Assembly: GCA_001661515.1 (NCBI GenBank)
Contig: LUVW01000014.1
Span: 124,001 to 188,000 of the forward strand
Direction: 5' to 3'
Origin: Capniomyces stellatus
Taxonomy: Eukaryota; Kickxellomycota; Harpellomycetes; Harpellales; Legeriomycetaceae
DNA length: 64,000 bases
Positions 33,708 to 44,673 of the stretch are shown piece by piece. The notes under the pieces were generated by a model. That model saw only the letters and a program-made list of their open reading frames with translations. It ran no database searches and was not told the DNA's origin. The first letter of the stretch is position 1, and every line of letters starts with the position of its first letter. The translations under genes were made by a program, and so were the position numbers.

Positions 33708-36700
33708 ATGAACATTGGTATAGAGCGACAAAAAGGATCCAGACACTTTGGAGCAACAATACTAGGAAAAGAAATATCAAAGTATATACCAAAAACACAA
33801 AAAGTACAGATACAGCTAGGGAAAGGGGGAGTGATAGGGAAAAGAAGTAAAAAGAGTTCGTATTTTGGGAGACGTAGAGGAGGAGTCCGAAAGGATAAGT
33901 ATATAGGGAAGAAGGGCAAGAAAGTAGTAGGTGAGCTTGAGGAGTTGAATTTGGGAATAGAGTTGGGGAAAAGTTTGGAGAAAGACTTGGAAACCAGCCA
34001 AAGTTTTTTCCAAAAGAATAAAGAATTGATATCGAAGGTAAGTTCAGAGAGTTTAAGAGCAGAATTGATACTGGGAGAATCACAGTACTTTAGCACAGAA
34101 ATGAGTATGAGCAAACAAGAGAATATAGAAATGGCGGTGAGTAAAGTGCTGAACTCGACGATTTACGAGGAGTTTAGTGAGGATAAGAAGCAAGTGGATA
34201 TGGAGAGGAAGTGGGATATAAAGTTTGAAAGCGTGGAGGGAGAAGGGGGTGTGAAAGAAGAAATGGGAGTACAGGCGAATGGAGAGGAAAACATGGTGGA
34301 TCTAAAAGAAGCGATGTATGAGAGAGAATCGAGCACAGAATTGATGGTGGAAAGGGACATGGAAATGGGGATGGAGTTGGATTTGGATTTGGATTTGCAG
34401 ACAGAGATGGAAAAGAAAAGCAAGAATGGAAAGGGCAAGGCGAAGGAAAAGGCAAAAGCAAAGAACAAGGAGAAGAAGGCGATAATCAAGCAAAAGGTGC
34501 CACAGGTAAACAGAAAGAAGCCAGCGACAACAGTGTTTTGCCAAGTGTGTGGAGACTTTGCAGGAGGAGTAGAATCGGTAATGTGCTGTGAGTGCAACGA
34601 GCCATTCCATGAAAACTGCATTGGTGTGACGTTGATGATGATGGGAGAAAACGGGCAGTTTAGCTGCCAGACTTGTGTTCTGCAGTATCCAAGGAGACAA
34701 AGACCGGTGGGGACATTCTTGATGGATGGAAAGCAGATCATGGCAAAGGGAAAATCAAAAGTCGGCACCAACAAGTCCAGTAAAGGGAGCAGCATTGCAG
34801 TAGGCAACAACAGCAATGCTAATGCTAGTGGTAGCAGCGACAAGTCAAACATTAAAAAGAGAGGAAAAAGAATGGGATCGGCTCTGTGGGTCACAGAAGG
34901 AATTGACGAAAGTGAAGGAGTTGATTTGTTTGAAAGGGTGCTGTTAACCAAAGGTATGTTTATCACGTGTAGGGTATATTGTATGTAAATTATGGATATA
35001 GAACCAGTATATGCATAGCATGGATATGGAAATAATAAACAATTGTGCTGCTTTTGATTGGTTTAGAAAATGCGATAAAGAAAGAAGACGGTGGATTAGA
35101 AGAAGACAAAAAGAGTGGAAAAAATGACGAGGATGAGGATTTGGATATGGATGATGAGTGTCCGATTTGTGACCAGGATTGTACATGCGGGTTTACAGTG
35201 TCGAAAGTGGAGGAGAACGATGTATCAAGGCAGTTAACTGAGGATACAAAGATCAAAGTAGAAGGTGGGAATGGGGAATGGGGCAGAATGGATGATGTGT
35301 TTATAAAGGAAGAGGAGCCGGTTCAGATGCAAATGCAGTATGGATTGCTTGAAAAAGTCAAGCGGGAAAGTTTAGAATCGGTGGTCAGTAGCCAAAACAA
35401 GGGGACAACCAGTGGTGATGTGGGACTGAGAACCAGTTGTTTGGAGGGGTTGGATGCATCTGAGCACATACAAATGAAGGCAGAAGCAGCAGGTGGGTAT
35501 GAGTATCTGGCAGGGGCTCAAGAAGGTCTGAGTTTGGAAGTGGGTATGGAACTGGATTCGGCAAATAGTAGCAGAATGGGGTCAAGTACGTCAAACGGAA
35601 ACGAAATAAAACTGGAGAAAATGAAGCTCAATGACTCGAGCGACAAGAGTTTGGTGGACAGCACAGTGAGTGATTTGAGCAATACGTGCAATACAGACAA
35701 TGCAGGGGTATTGAACAGTTCAATGTTTACACAGATCAATGAACTGAATGTGGAGCACAAAGAAGATTGTGCAGAGAGTATAAAGACAGCCAAAAGCATT
35801 ATCGAGGAGGAATTTGAAATTGATGTTGAAGCCGACTTTGACATTGTTGAGTTTGATGAACCAGAGAGCGGAAATAATCACAGAACAAAAAGCCAAGGCC
35901 AAGAAAATAGTCGAAGTGAGGAGTACAGAGAAAATGGAGGTGGTGGGTCAGAGTGGGTTGGCAATGCGACAAGCCAAACGAATGGAACTAAAAAAGAAAA
36001 TGTTCTTAGCTTAGGGTTGAAAAGAAAAGCCTATGGAACAAGTAGCACCAACATCAACATCAGTGGCAGTGGCAATGGTAATGACAATGATAGTGGTAGT
36101 AATGTAAATAATGTGAATCTGATAAATAAACGAGGCAGACCACCAAAAAGCAGAAAAGTATCGTCCAAAATCTCAAACACAAGCGTTGAAAACCTAGCGA
36201 TGCCCACTACTAGCATGATCGACACTGTTGATAATAGAAATAACAGCTACAATTCCAGCGTGATTAGTATTGGTGCTGATGGCAGCATTATAGACACAAA
36301 AATAAATGCAAATGTAGTTTCAAACGCAAATGCAAAAACACGGGTAAAAGGGAGAGTAGGTCTAGTAGGAGGAATGAACCAAGGCGGGATTATTGGAATT
36401 GGGAACAGAAGCCTTAATCTTAAATCGCCCTCCAAGTTGAATGCCAATACAGACGCATCAATAAGATCAAACTCGAGTTTATTACCTAAACTAAAAACAA
36501 AGACAAAGAAAAAATCAAAGGCAAAATCAAAATCAAAGGCAAAAGCAAAAGCAAAAGCAAATGAAATAGATGAATTGGATAATGTAAAAGAGGCAGTACA
36601 TGATATTTTAAAAGGTGTTAATGGTGTTGATAATGAAGATGAAATCGACGAGGAAATCATTAATGTTACAGATATTAGCAGTGATGGTGGAGAGGGAGGA

Positions 36701-39700
36701 GGAGGAGTAGTAGTGGGAGGAGAAGGTTTTAATGTGGTTGGTGGAGGAGCTTTGATTAGTTCGGACTTTAGTGATGATGAGGAAATGTTGCTTGAGGAGG
36801 AAAAGTACTTGGCAGAGGCAGAATTTTTGGGGCTTTCTTCAATGGATGACAGCTTTGATGATGAGACATTTGAGGCAGTTCCAAGCGGTGCAGAAAGAAC
36901 AAAGACCAAGAACAAAAACAAAACCAAAATCAGTACCAAGAAAAAGACAAAAATTAATAGTAAAGCACAAAACTCGTCAAGATGCTCAAAAATACAGACG
37001 TCCAAAATGGGAAACAAAAACAGTGGGTTAGATAACACCATTAGTAATCTCGGCGCGTATAATAGCGGGCTGGTGATTGGGAAGACTCTGAACATACTGG
37101 GAGGAAGGTACGAGATTAACAAGTACGACAACTTGGGACTGTCACGATACAACGAATCAAATGTCAGCTACGGAAACAGTATTATCCATTCCAGAAACTC
37201 TAGTTTTGACAGCCAGATGAAACTAACAGACATTGAGTATGAACACGATGATAGTGGTGACGATGAAGGTGACGATAATGATGATGATGACAATAATGGC
37301 GATGCCAGTGATGACGGGATCGATAGCAATGACGAAGTGTTTTACATGGCTGTTAGACACCATGATTTTGGGTATGAAATTAGTGGGTATTCTGACACGG
37401 ATTCAAATGCAGAATCAAATTCAGACCTGGAATTGGATCAGGATTTGGATCGGGAATTGGATCAGGAATTGGAGTCTGGTACCAACTCGACTCCAAACTC
37501 AAACTCAAACTCAAACACATACTATTTATCAGATTCGTTGGGATCAGATGTAGGTGGCAAAGTAGATGATACAGAAGGAAAGCCCAAAGCTACAGACAAT
37601 AGTAAAAGTGGAATAGAGTCGGATGGAAGAATGGCGAGGAATCAGAAATACAAGAAAATATTGAAAACAAAACACAATTCAAACCCAATGTCAATGGCGA
37701 TGTCAAAATCAAGATCGAGGTCGAGATCGAGATCAAAATCCATGGTAAAGACAAAACTAGGTAGCAGTAAATACAGAGGCGAAGATTTGTTTGATTCTGA
37801 AGCTAGTAGCAGTGAGGCAGAATTGACGTTTAGAAAACCAAACGAAACAGAAACAAAACAGCTGCAAGAATATGATGCATTAGGAACAGATTCAGACAGA
37901 GAGGAAACTTTGTTGATGATGCACTTGGAACAACTACATGCAGTCCGTGGGATCAGATCACCTGACTCGGAAACCGATCATTTCTCCAATCCAAATTCAA
38001 ATTCAAATCCCAACTCAAAACTCAAACTAAAATCAAAAGGATTCCTTAAACACATGAAAACTCTGAATAAAAGCAACAGAAATGAAAACAGCCAAAGTGA
38101 AAGCGAAGTTGAGAGTGGAAATAAAAGTGAAAACAGTCAAAATCAAAATCAAAACCAAAATCAAAATCAAAATCAAAATCAAAATCAAAATCAAAATCAA
38201 AACCAAAGCCAAAGCCAAAGCCAAAATGAAAGTGAAAGCGAAGATGATGAAGGTGAACATGAAGATGAAAATGAGACTTTTAGAAACTCCAATTTTTTGG
38301 ATTACGATTCGTTTGATCAAAACGGTATGCTTGTTAGCTCTAATCAGACAAGAATATTGGATTCAAATGCAGGTTTAGGGATAAACTCTCAATCTGAGTC
38401 TGAATCTGAATCTGAATCTGTGTTTGACACTGACTCGGATTTAGATCTAGATTTAGGTCTAAGTTCAGATTTGGATTTGAGTTCAGATTTAGATTTCAAT
38501 AGCTCAGGATCAGATCCAGGTTTAGGTTTAGGTTTAGGTTCGGGATCGGAATTGGAATTGGGATCAGGATCAGGATTTGATTTAGGGTATAAAAAAGGAC
38601 AAGTGACAAACAACAGCAATGATGATGATGATAATAATAATACCAGAGTTGACCACATCGACTCGAAATGGGAAACAACAAGAAATCATGGATTCAATGT
38701 AGCAGCAAATATTGCACTGATGGATGACATGTCAATGGATGACGCATCGTTGGCTCTGGGTCTGGCTTTAAGCATTGAACAGTCAAACAACAGCCACAAC
38801 GGCCGGTTGATGGTTACTCCTGCCACTAACGAAATTGGCGAACAAGATGACCCCATTGATGGGATGGTTAGCGTCAGTGTCAAAAACAACTCCAACAAAC
38901 CCAAAAACATCGTCAAGTTTGACAACAGACCAAACCTGGGAATCAACATGGGAATGGGTGTCAGTATGGGAATGGGAATCAATATGGGAATGGGCTTTGA
39001 AATGGGGTTTGACTCCACTCTGGATGAACTAGACAACCAGAAACTTAACAATCTATTGATTGAAGTCCAACAAGAAAGAGAAAGAGAACTAGAAAGAGAA
39101 TTGGAGCTTGATTTGGACTTGGATTTGGATTTGGCAAATAATAATGATGAATTGGAGTTTGATGGTGATGAAAATCGTCCTACAACCCGGATCAACGCCA
39201 ATAACAACAGTTATGACTACGATGAGGCTGAAGAATATGATTATTCTGATGGCGACGTTGAATTTGATCAAACTCACCAAACCCTCGATTATACACAATA
39301 CAACTACAAAAACGGATCTCCTAACAGCAACATTGACAGCAGTAACAATTTTGATCACGATAACGACAATGGCAACAATGATGGTGAAGATAACAACAAT
39401 GAGAACAATAACGAGAACAATAACAACAATGTCGATGGTAATAGCAACAACCCTAATTTGGCGCTTGGTTTGGATATTGATTTGGGGGGAAGTTATGACC
39501 TGAACTGTGATTTAAATTACGACTATGATTTGGATATGGATATTCAACCATCTTCATCTACCTCACTATCAACCTCATTATCAGCTTCATTATCCAACTC
39601 GCTGTCATCCTCATCAACTTCGCTATCAACAAACAGCACAAACAAACAACTGAAAAAAGACAATCTGCCCAATTGGGTCCAGGAGCTAATGTATTCAAAG

Positions 39701-41326
39701 TCCTCAATTCTAGCCAATAACAACAACAACAACAGCTTAACCACCATTGTTGAGGAACCTGAATCAGAATCCTTTGCATCAACGTCAACAACACAAACTC
39801 AACAGCAAAGATTTGTAAAGTTTGGCAGTGTGACCAATATCAACCATCAGAACGTTGGGAAGAGTGATGCTGATTGGATACAAACAATGAACGAGCTGGT
39901 AGATACCGATGCTCTAGTTTTTAAATCGCCAGTGATTCTTCCAACCACTGTAAACAATAGAAACAAAAACAGAAACAGAAACAGGAATAGAAACAAAAAC
40001 AAAAACAAAAACACTGTTGGCACTGACTTGAGTGTTCAAACACGTGCCAGGAGAACCAGTAGTATCGGCAGTGGCAGGTCAAGGGCTGAAAGTATGAGCG
40101 ATGTTGAGAGTCTTGATGGTAGCAATAGCAGTGTTAACAGTGGCTGTTGGAACGAAAGTGGCGAGGAAAGTGAAGAGGAAGGAGGAGGAGAAAAGGATGT
40201 GGCTTACGAAGAGTACAGGTCAACAGACTTGCAATCTCCGGTGTATATGATGACTACAGGTGATAGATACGGTAGTAGCCGCAGTGGAGGGGGGGGCGGT
40301 GGTGGTGGTAGTAGGATAGAGACGGATATACGAAGGTTTGACAAGATTCCAATAAATGTGTTTAGACAATCGCGGTATTTGGCATCGTCGCATAACAGGT
40401 TGAAATCGCCATTTACAAAATCTGCCTTATCAAAGTTTGTTTCTGGGTCAAGTTCCAACGTTGGTTCTGGCTCAGGTTCTGGTGTTGGTTCTGGCTCTGG
40501 CTCTGGTGCGGTTAGTAGGCAAAGTTTGGCAAGACCAGGGTCATGTGGATCAAGTCCAAGGTTCCAAAGCTTGGATATTGGTGCAAGCGCGGCTAAAGTT
40601 TCCAAAGCCAATGCGGTTGGTGGTTCAGGGACCAGTAACGGACTTGGACCAAAAGCGGCTGCTGGGATGGCAAACAGAGTGCTGAAAACAGTTCCGTTTT
40701 TATCTAGTAGAAAGGATAGTGGGTTTGTTTCCCAACAAAAAAATCAACAGCGCGAGCCGGACACCAAAAACAACACAAACAGTGCGGTTGATGGCGAGCA
40801 AACAAACAAAAGTGACGCTGGAAACTCAGGTTTGGATCTGGGCTTAGGACTGGATATGGGCTTGGGTATGGGCTTAAGCTTGGGTTTGGGTCTGGGAATG
40901 AACATGGATATCGAGTTTAACTCAAAGTCCACATCTGTTGGCCCAACAAACAGACCAGATTTACAATCCAAAAACAATAACAACAGTAGCCAAATTATGG
41001 GCATCAGTGATTTTGAAATCAACGATCTAAAAAAAACCTTGGAGCTGATTTCGTCACTACAAAACCAAGCTGACGCTACTGACACAACTGACTACAAAAC
41101 CTATATGGCTGGGACAGACTCTAGCAACAGAAACCCATCCTTGTTTGGCCAGTACCCTCTTGCCCCCGGAAACGACCCCAACACTGATATCAATGCTTAC
41201 AACTTTGATGACTTTTACAACCAAAATCTCCGCCACCTACTTATCTCCACCCCTCCCAACTCTCCCAACAGCCACAACCTTCCAACTACCACAATTCAAC
41301 CCCCATCTCCTACCATCGATATTTAA
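33708..41326 (+). CDS. Giant PHD-finger / AT-hook protein with extensive low-complexity regions, 2 exons
   Basis: Exons 33708-34953 and 35067-41326 join in phase across a 113-nt intron (GTATGT to TTTAG), giving 2,501 residues. A PHD zinc finger lies at about 278-330 (CQVCGDF, CCECNEPFHENC, CQTC). A compact Cys cluster CPICDQDCTCG follows the junction at about 447. An AT-hook (KRGRPPKSRK) is at about 769. A stretch near 1637 (DDASLALGLALSIEQ) resembles a ubiquitin-interacting motif. The rest is disordered: Glu/Asp runs, Asn/Ser tracts, a long Asn-Gln alternation near 1450, Asp-Leu and Gly-Leu repeats, and Met-Gly repeats. PHD plus AT-hook suggests a nuclear chromatin reader. Exact orthology is unclear. 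The PHD coordinating Cys/His set looks complete. Confidence 0.85.
38137..38228 (+). repeat. In-frame Asn-Gln repeat tract (AATCAA hexamers)
   Basis: Within the giant PHD-protein gene, about a dozen near-perfect aatcaa hexamers encode alternating Asn-Gln, followed by agccaa units encoding Ser-Gln. A prion-like low-complexity segment results. This is a microsatellite expanding in multiples of six, so the frame is kept. Confidence 0.85.
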
Positions 41327-41708
41327 TCCACTGGTTTACTTTATATTTATCCATTTATCTGTTCATTTTTTTGTTTTTTTTTTGTTTGTTATTCGTTTGT
41401 TTTTCGGTTTTGGTTTTTGCCAAATTGTGCATTTACTCGACTTTTTATCCAATTTTTCATTTACTTCTTTTCCTTTAATCCCCCTACTAGTTTTGTATTC
41501 ATCTCTCGACTTTTCCTCTTACTTCAACTTGATTTTCACTTTATTATATTTGTATCTTTTTTGATCCACCTTGATTTTTATTTTATTTTATTTTTTTATT
41601 TATGTGGTTTATTGGTAACAAAATCAACACAACAAAACATACAATATCAAGCAATACCATAAAAATACTATAAAACATTGTGCTATTTTGATATGTTAAA
41701 TGACTCTA
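41327..41708. other. 3' flank of the PHD-protein gene and LINE boundary
   Basis: T-rich sequence following the stop codon, with no gene. It ends at the LINE remnant. No target-site duplication is obvious by eye. Confidence 0.5.
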
Positions 41709-42416
41709 TTAGCCAACACCCCTTCGATCAATTAGATCGTCCGTACCCAATGGGCATTGGTTCAGGGAGATTGGTGCTACTTTAAGCCTGGACAGGATCA
41801 AGAAACGGAGTTTGTGGATGGCCTCCAAAAACGACGCTGTTGCCAGCATCGTCTTGGCGCCGAGGGTGTCAGGATTCTTGAGAATCTTGGCGGTTGGTTG
41901 TTTTAACTCCTCTCCCAGGAGCTTGCCCACCAATCTCTGTGAGATTTTAGTAGGCGAATTAGGTTTTCTTTTTGGCCCTTTTAGCTTATTTTTATATTGG
42001 CTAATGTAGGGCTCCATTTTATCTACACGTATTGCTGCCCATCTGCTGCAATCTAGTAGGAGATGCTCAATTGTTTCTGGCGTCTCCTGTCCGCAGTGTG
42101 GGCATTTTTTTGTATAATCATGGCTAATAACTCCAGTATAGGCATATCTTTCTGCGGTCCAATACTGCCCTATTCTGATTCTTGCTAGGATATCTAGTCC
42201 CTTTTTGTAATCTGGGTAGATCAATTGTAGCCTCATCCAGTTGCTCCACTGGCCGGCATGTACTTTTTTGATCCACCTTGATATTACAGTTTTTTCATTC
42301 CTGACTTGTCTCGCCTGGAGTGTACGTTTAGTTGCACCTTTACGGGTGTCATCTTTGCTATAGCGTCTTGTCCAGCGTACATAACCACTGGTCCAAGTGT
42401 CTTTCTTATGTAGCAC
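41709..42416 (-). mobile_element. 5'-truncated LINE-type (non-LTR) retrotransposon, C-terminal part of the reverse-transcriptase ORF
   Basis: A 235-codon open frame encodes the C-terminal domain that follows reverse transcriptase in non-LTR elements. It has KVHAGQWSNWMRLQLIYPDY, then LARIRIGQYWTAERYAYTG and the zinc knuckle CPHCGQETPETIEHLLLDC (C-x2-C-x9-H-x4-C). The reverse-transcriptase core and endonuclease are absent, and no ATG starts the frame, so this is a 5'-truncated remnant. The frame is intact, suggesting a fairly recent insertion. There is no poly-T on the + strand beyond its 3' end at 41709. Instead, an A-tailed piece in the opposite orientation abuts its 5' end. Confidence 0.88.
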
Positions 42417-42600
42417 TTATTATTTTATCAGGTCACAATTGTTTCTGTTTGATTGATTAGCTCCTGGGAGAGGAGCCAAATAATTTATTAAATCAGGGGG
42501 GTAAAAAAAAAAAAAAAGAAAAAAAAAANAAAAAAAAAAAAAAAAAAAGAAAAAAAAAATTAAAAGGAAAAAAAAATAAAATATGAAAAAAAGAAAAAGT
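42417..42600 (+). mobile_element. Putative inverted LINE 3' piece with poly-A tract
   Basis: A 17-bp segment here (42459-42475, ctcctgggagaggag core) is the exact reverse complement of 41907-41923 inside the LINE remnant, so the two copies face each other. It is followed within 30 bp by ggggggt and then about 75 bases of nearly pure A with one undetermined base (N at 42529). This looks like the tailed 3' end of the same element family on the opposite strand. Confidence 0.45.
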
Positions 42601-42705
42601 TTGATCGTCTATTGTTAACAATAACTTGAATTGCATAGCTATTTTGCAAAGTCACAATAAAAAAAAAATTCAAAAAAAAAAAAAGTTTTTTTTTATAAAA
42701 AAAAT

Positions 42706-44673
42706 TTATTCGGCTTCAGTCTTGGCTGCGCTGTCATCAATCTGTTGCAAAACTTCCACAGCTTCTGTTACCTTGGATTCCAAAGCTGAGCTGTTTTCAA
42801 GCAACAGTAACAATTCAGAGTTATCCATTTCCAACAACATTCCTGTGATCTTTCCACACAATTCTGGTTGCAAGGCTTGCACTAATGGGTACAAAGCCTC
42901 ACCTAACATAGCCTTTTGGTCTGCTGGGGAAGCAGCAGCCAATGAAGCAGCGGTGAGTACTGGTGACTCTTCGCCATCCTCATTTGGCTGTTGTCCTGAA
43001 CCCTCACCAGCTTCGCCTGACTTGCCACCCTGTTGTGGCTGAGTCCTCAAGTTGCGGTATCCTCCACGGGCGCTTGGTGGGCCATTTCGGGCACCGTTTC
43101 CAGCACCTTGGTATCCTCCGCGGTTGATTTGTCTTGGGTTACGTCCACGTGGCACTCTTGGTGCACTGCCCATTGGGTATGCGTTGGCTACGTTGAATTG
43201 GCCTGGAATGCTTGGTACTGCTGGGTATCCCTGCTGGGCACCTGGCTGACCTGCTGGCCAGCGCATTTGACGCTGAACACCGTTTGGATTAAATCCAACA
43301 CCACGCTGAACTGGGTACCCTTGGTTAGGTGGGAAGTACATTGGGGAGGAACCATACATGTTTGAGCTTACACCGTTCATCTGTCCACCAATTTGGATCT
43401 GGCGGTTCAAGACCTCCAACTGGTTGCGGCGTTGGTCTTTGCGCTGTGCAAGAGCTACGTAGATTGGCTTGCTGCCCCACATGCGTCCGTTCATTTCTGT
43501 AACAGCCTTGGTAGCCTCATCTGGTGACGAGAAGCAGACAAACCCAAATCCACGTGACTTTCCGTTTTCACCGCACATCACCTTTGAGCTGGTGATTACA
43601 CCATAGACTGAAAACTCAAGACGGAGCTTTTCGTCATCAACATCGTCGTCAAAGTTTTTAATATACAAGTTGACTCCTTGGTACTTGCTGAGCTTTTCCA
43701 TCTTCAATTGTTCATATTGACGTCTAAGTTCATCTTCACGCTCGCTCTTCTTCTGTGCACGCGATACAAAAAGTCTCTTGCCATTGTGCTCCGTGTCGTG
43801 CAATGCCTCAACTGCCTCTGCTGCTGCGTTGTGGTCAACAAAATCTATGAATCCAAACCCACGGGACAAACCCTCTGGTGTCTTTGAGATGTATGATGAT
43901 GAGATCTCTCCGTATTTAGAAAACATTTCTGAGAGCTCCTCATCGGTAACTGACTCATCAAGGTTCTTTACATAGATGTTTGTGAATCTGTTCTTCAACT
44001 CCTCTGCCTTTGACATGCGTTCACGACGCGAAACGTGGTAGCCTACAAACACCTGCTTTTCGTTCAACAACATACCGTCTACGTTTGCAATTGCATTGTC
44101 AGCTGCCTCTTTTGTCTCATAGTGCACAAACCCATAACCACGCGATTTTCCCTCAGCATCTGTTGCTACCTTGCAACTGAGTATGTTTCCAAATGCATTA
44201 AAAGTATCGTGCAAAGCCTTGTTATCAATCGCCTCATCAAGATTCTTAATAAAAATGTTTCCTTGTCCACTCTTTCTCAACGATGGGTCGCGCTGAGACC
44301 ACATAATTCTGCATGGACGGCCCTTGATTTCTGTATAATTTAATGTCTCAAGTGCTCTCTCGCCATCAGCTCTATTGTGGTAGTTTACGTACGCATATCC
44401 CAAACTACGGCGCGTAATTGTATCACGGCATACTCTGATACTGGCAACAAGCCCAATCATGCTGAAAAGCTCGTACAGCATAGCCTCTGTGATGCTTTCG
44501 TCCAATTCTCCAACATACAATGACGCTGGTGCAAATGGAACTGGTGGTGCTGCTCCTGGGAAGCTTTCTACTGATCCATTGGCTGATCCTGTTGTTGCTG
44601 CTGCCTGGGTTACTTGCTCAACCGAAACTGGTGTGGCTACGGTTGTTTCTGCTGCTGTTGTTACTTCTGCCAT
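42706..44673 (-). CDS. PAB1: Poly(A)-binding protein Pab1
   Basis: A single exon encodes 655 residues. Four RNA-recognition motifs are present in order: about 52-130 (SLYVGELD, YAYVNY), 139-216 (NIFIKNLD, YGFVHY), 232-309 (NIYVKNLD, FGFIDF) and 335-412 (NLYIKNFD, FGFVCF). A Pro/Gly/Asn/Arg-rich linker with RGG-like sequence precedes the C-terminal MLLE domain (about 580-645, with KAMLGEALYPLVQ and GKITGMLLEMDNSELL). Cytoplasmic Pab1 binds mRNA poly(A) tails, contacts eIF4G and recruits PAM2-motif proteins. The length matches yeast and human PABP (577-636). The 5' leader is purine-rich. Downstream of the stop lie alternating A and T homopolymers shared with the LINE poly-A tract. Confidence 0.97.
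   Translation of the reverse strand: MAEVTTAAETTVATPVSVEQVTQAAATTGSANGSVESFPGAAPPVPFAPASLYVGELDESITEAMLYELFSMIGLVASIRVCRDTITRRSLGYAYVNYHNRADGERALETLNYTEIKGRPCRIMWSQRDPSLRKSGQGNIFIKNLDEAIDNKALHDTFNAFGNILSCKVATDAEGKSRGYGFVHYETKEAADNAIANVDGMLLNEKQVFVGYHVSRRERMSKAEELKNRFTNIYVKNLDESVTDEELSEMFSKYGEISSSYISKTPEGLSRGFGFIDFVDHNAAAEAVEALHDTEHNGKRLFVSRAQKKSEREDELRRQYEQLKMEKLSKYQGVNLYIKNFDDDVDDEKLRLEFSVYGVITSSKVMCGENGKSRGFGFVCFSSPDEATKAVTEMNGRMWGSKPIYVALAQRKDQRRNQLEVLNRQIQIGGQMNGVSSNMYGSSPMYFPPNQGYPVQRGVGFNPNGVQRQMRWPAGQPGAQQGYPAVPSIPGQFNVANAYPMGSAPRVPRGRNPRQINRGGYQGAGNGARNGPPSARGGYRNLRTQPQQGGKSGEAGEGSGQQPNEDGEESPVLTAASLAAASPADQKAMLGEALYPLVQALQPELCGKITGMLLEMDNSELLLLLENSSALESKVTEAVEVLQQIDDSAAKTEAE

Noticed and set aside
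36247..37152. 301-codon frame antisense to the PHD-protein gene
   Set aside because: It consists of Phe/Ser/Pro/Val runs complementary to the Lys/Asp/Asn/Gly repeats of the real gene.
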